A stretch of DNA of 52,668 nucleotides, from positions 1 through 52,668 of the forward strand of contig CAYOQG010000004.1 of NCBI GenBank assembly GCA_964405925.1. Reading direction: 5' to 3'. The notes beneath the pieces were generated by a model. It saw only the letters and a program-made list of their open reading frames with translations. It made no database searches and was not told the origin of the DNA. This stretch comes from GCA-020344555 sp964405925 (lineage in GTDB: Bacteria; Planctomycetota; Phycisphaerae; UBA1845). This document shows positions 52,566 to 52,668 of the stretch, one piece after another (positions within the stretch are counted from its first letter, which is position 1; each line of letters starts with the position of its first letter). The position numbers were made by a program, and so were the translations under genes.

Positions 52566-52668
52566 TCGTCCCTGAAAAAGACACAAACACGGCCGTTGGA
52601 TAAGTGATTCGGAGGAATTGGCAAGCCGCGGCCAGGTTTCGATCCAGTGGATCAGTGCATAAAGGAAC

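Overview
The window is high-GC chromosomal DNA. It most likely comes from a planctomycete-type bacterium of the Phycisphaerae or a related uncultured group. Supporting signs are cell-surface sorting tails of two kinds (PEP-CTERM and IPTL-CTERM), dockerin-like calcium-loop modules in secreted proteins, a DUF1844 protein, a rhomboid-TPR fusion, a tricorn-like protease, and many signal-peptide or lipoprotein genes with no close namesake. The assignment is inferred from protein content only. No rRNA, tRNA, insertion sequence, phage or CRISPR array was seen.

Layout. 1-5.0 kb: the 3' end of larC, a membrane/coiled-coil protein, a P-loop protein, a divergent RNase HII-like protein, a STAS protein, a TPR membrane protein and a lipoprotein. 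5.0-10.0 kb (minus strand): a PEP-CTERM protein, a large FG-GAP/VCBS secreted protein and a type I glutamine synthetase. 10.3-11.7 kb: a compact two-gene unit (unknown 280-residue protein plus PIN-domain protein) behind a near-consensus promoter overlapped by an inverted repeat. This is the best candidate for an undescribed system. 11.8-13.9 kb: mnmE and a small zinc-ribbon protein. 14.3-17.0 kb: an IPTL-CTERM surface protein with 19 Cys-rich 26-residue repeats. 17.2-18.9 kb: an ECF-like sigma factor and an unknown protein. 19.6-20.2 kb: a histidine-rich tandem-repeat protein. 20.5-23.3 kb: a HEAT/pseudo-receiver protein and a 51-residue lipoprotein.

23.5-31.4 kb is mostly housekeeping: a sugar transferase coupled to a zinc-finger membrane protein, a His-rich multi-pass membrane protein, the AmmeMemoRadiSam radical SAM enzyme, a glycolysis/pentose-phosphate run gap-pgk-rpe, and accD. 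31.7-39.7 kb: a degenerate amidase-like protein, a small conserved protein, a TPR lipoprotein, a family 2 glycosyltransferase, a protein distantly like BshC, a DUF1844 protein, a rhomboid protease and a D-amino-acid aminotransferase-type enzyme. 40.1-52.6 kb: four large envelope or exported proteins, namely a beta-propeller lipoprotein, an MscS channel, an M1 metallopeptidase with dockerin and IPTL-CTERM tail, and a tricorn-like protease.

Themes: secreted and anchored surface proteins dominate; central carbon and nitrogen metabolism is interspersed; two His-rich proteins hint at metal handling. Several genes have promoters of the form TTGxxx, 17 bp, TAxxxT, consistent with a housekeeping sigma-70-type polymerase.
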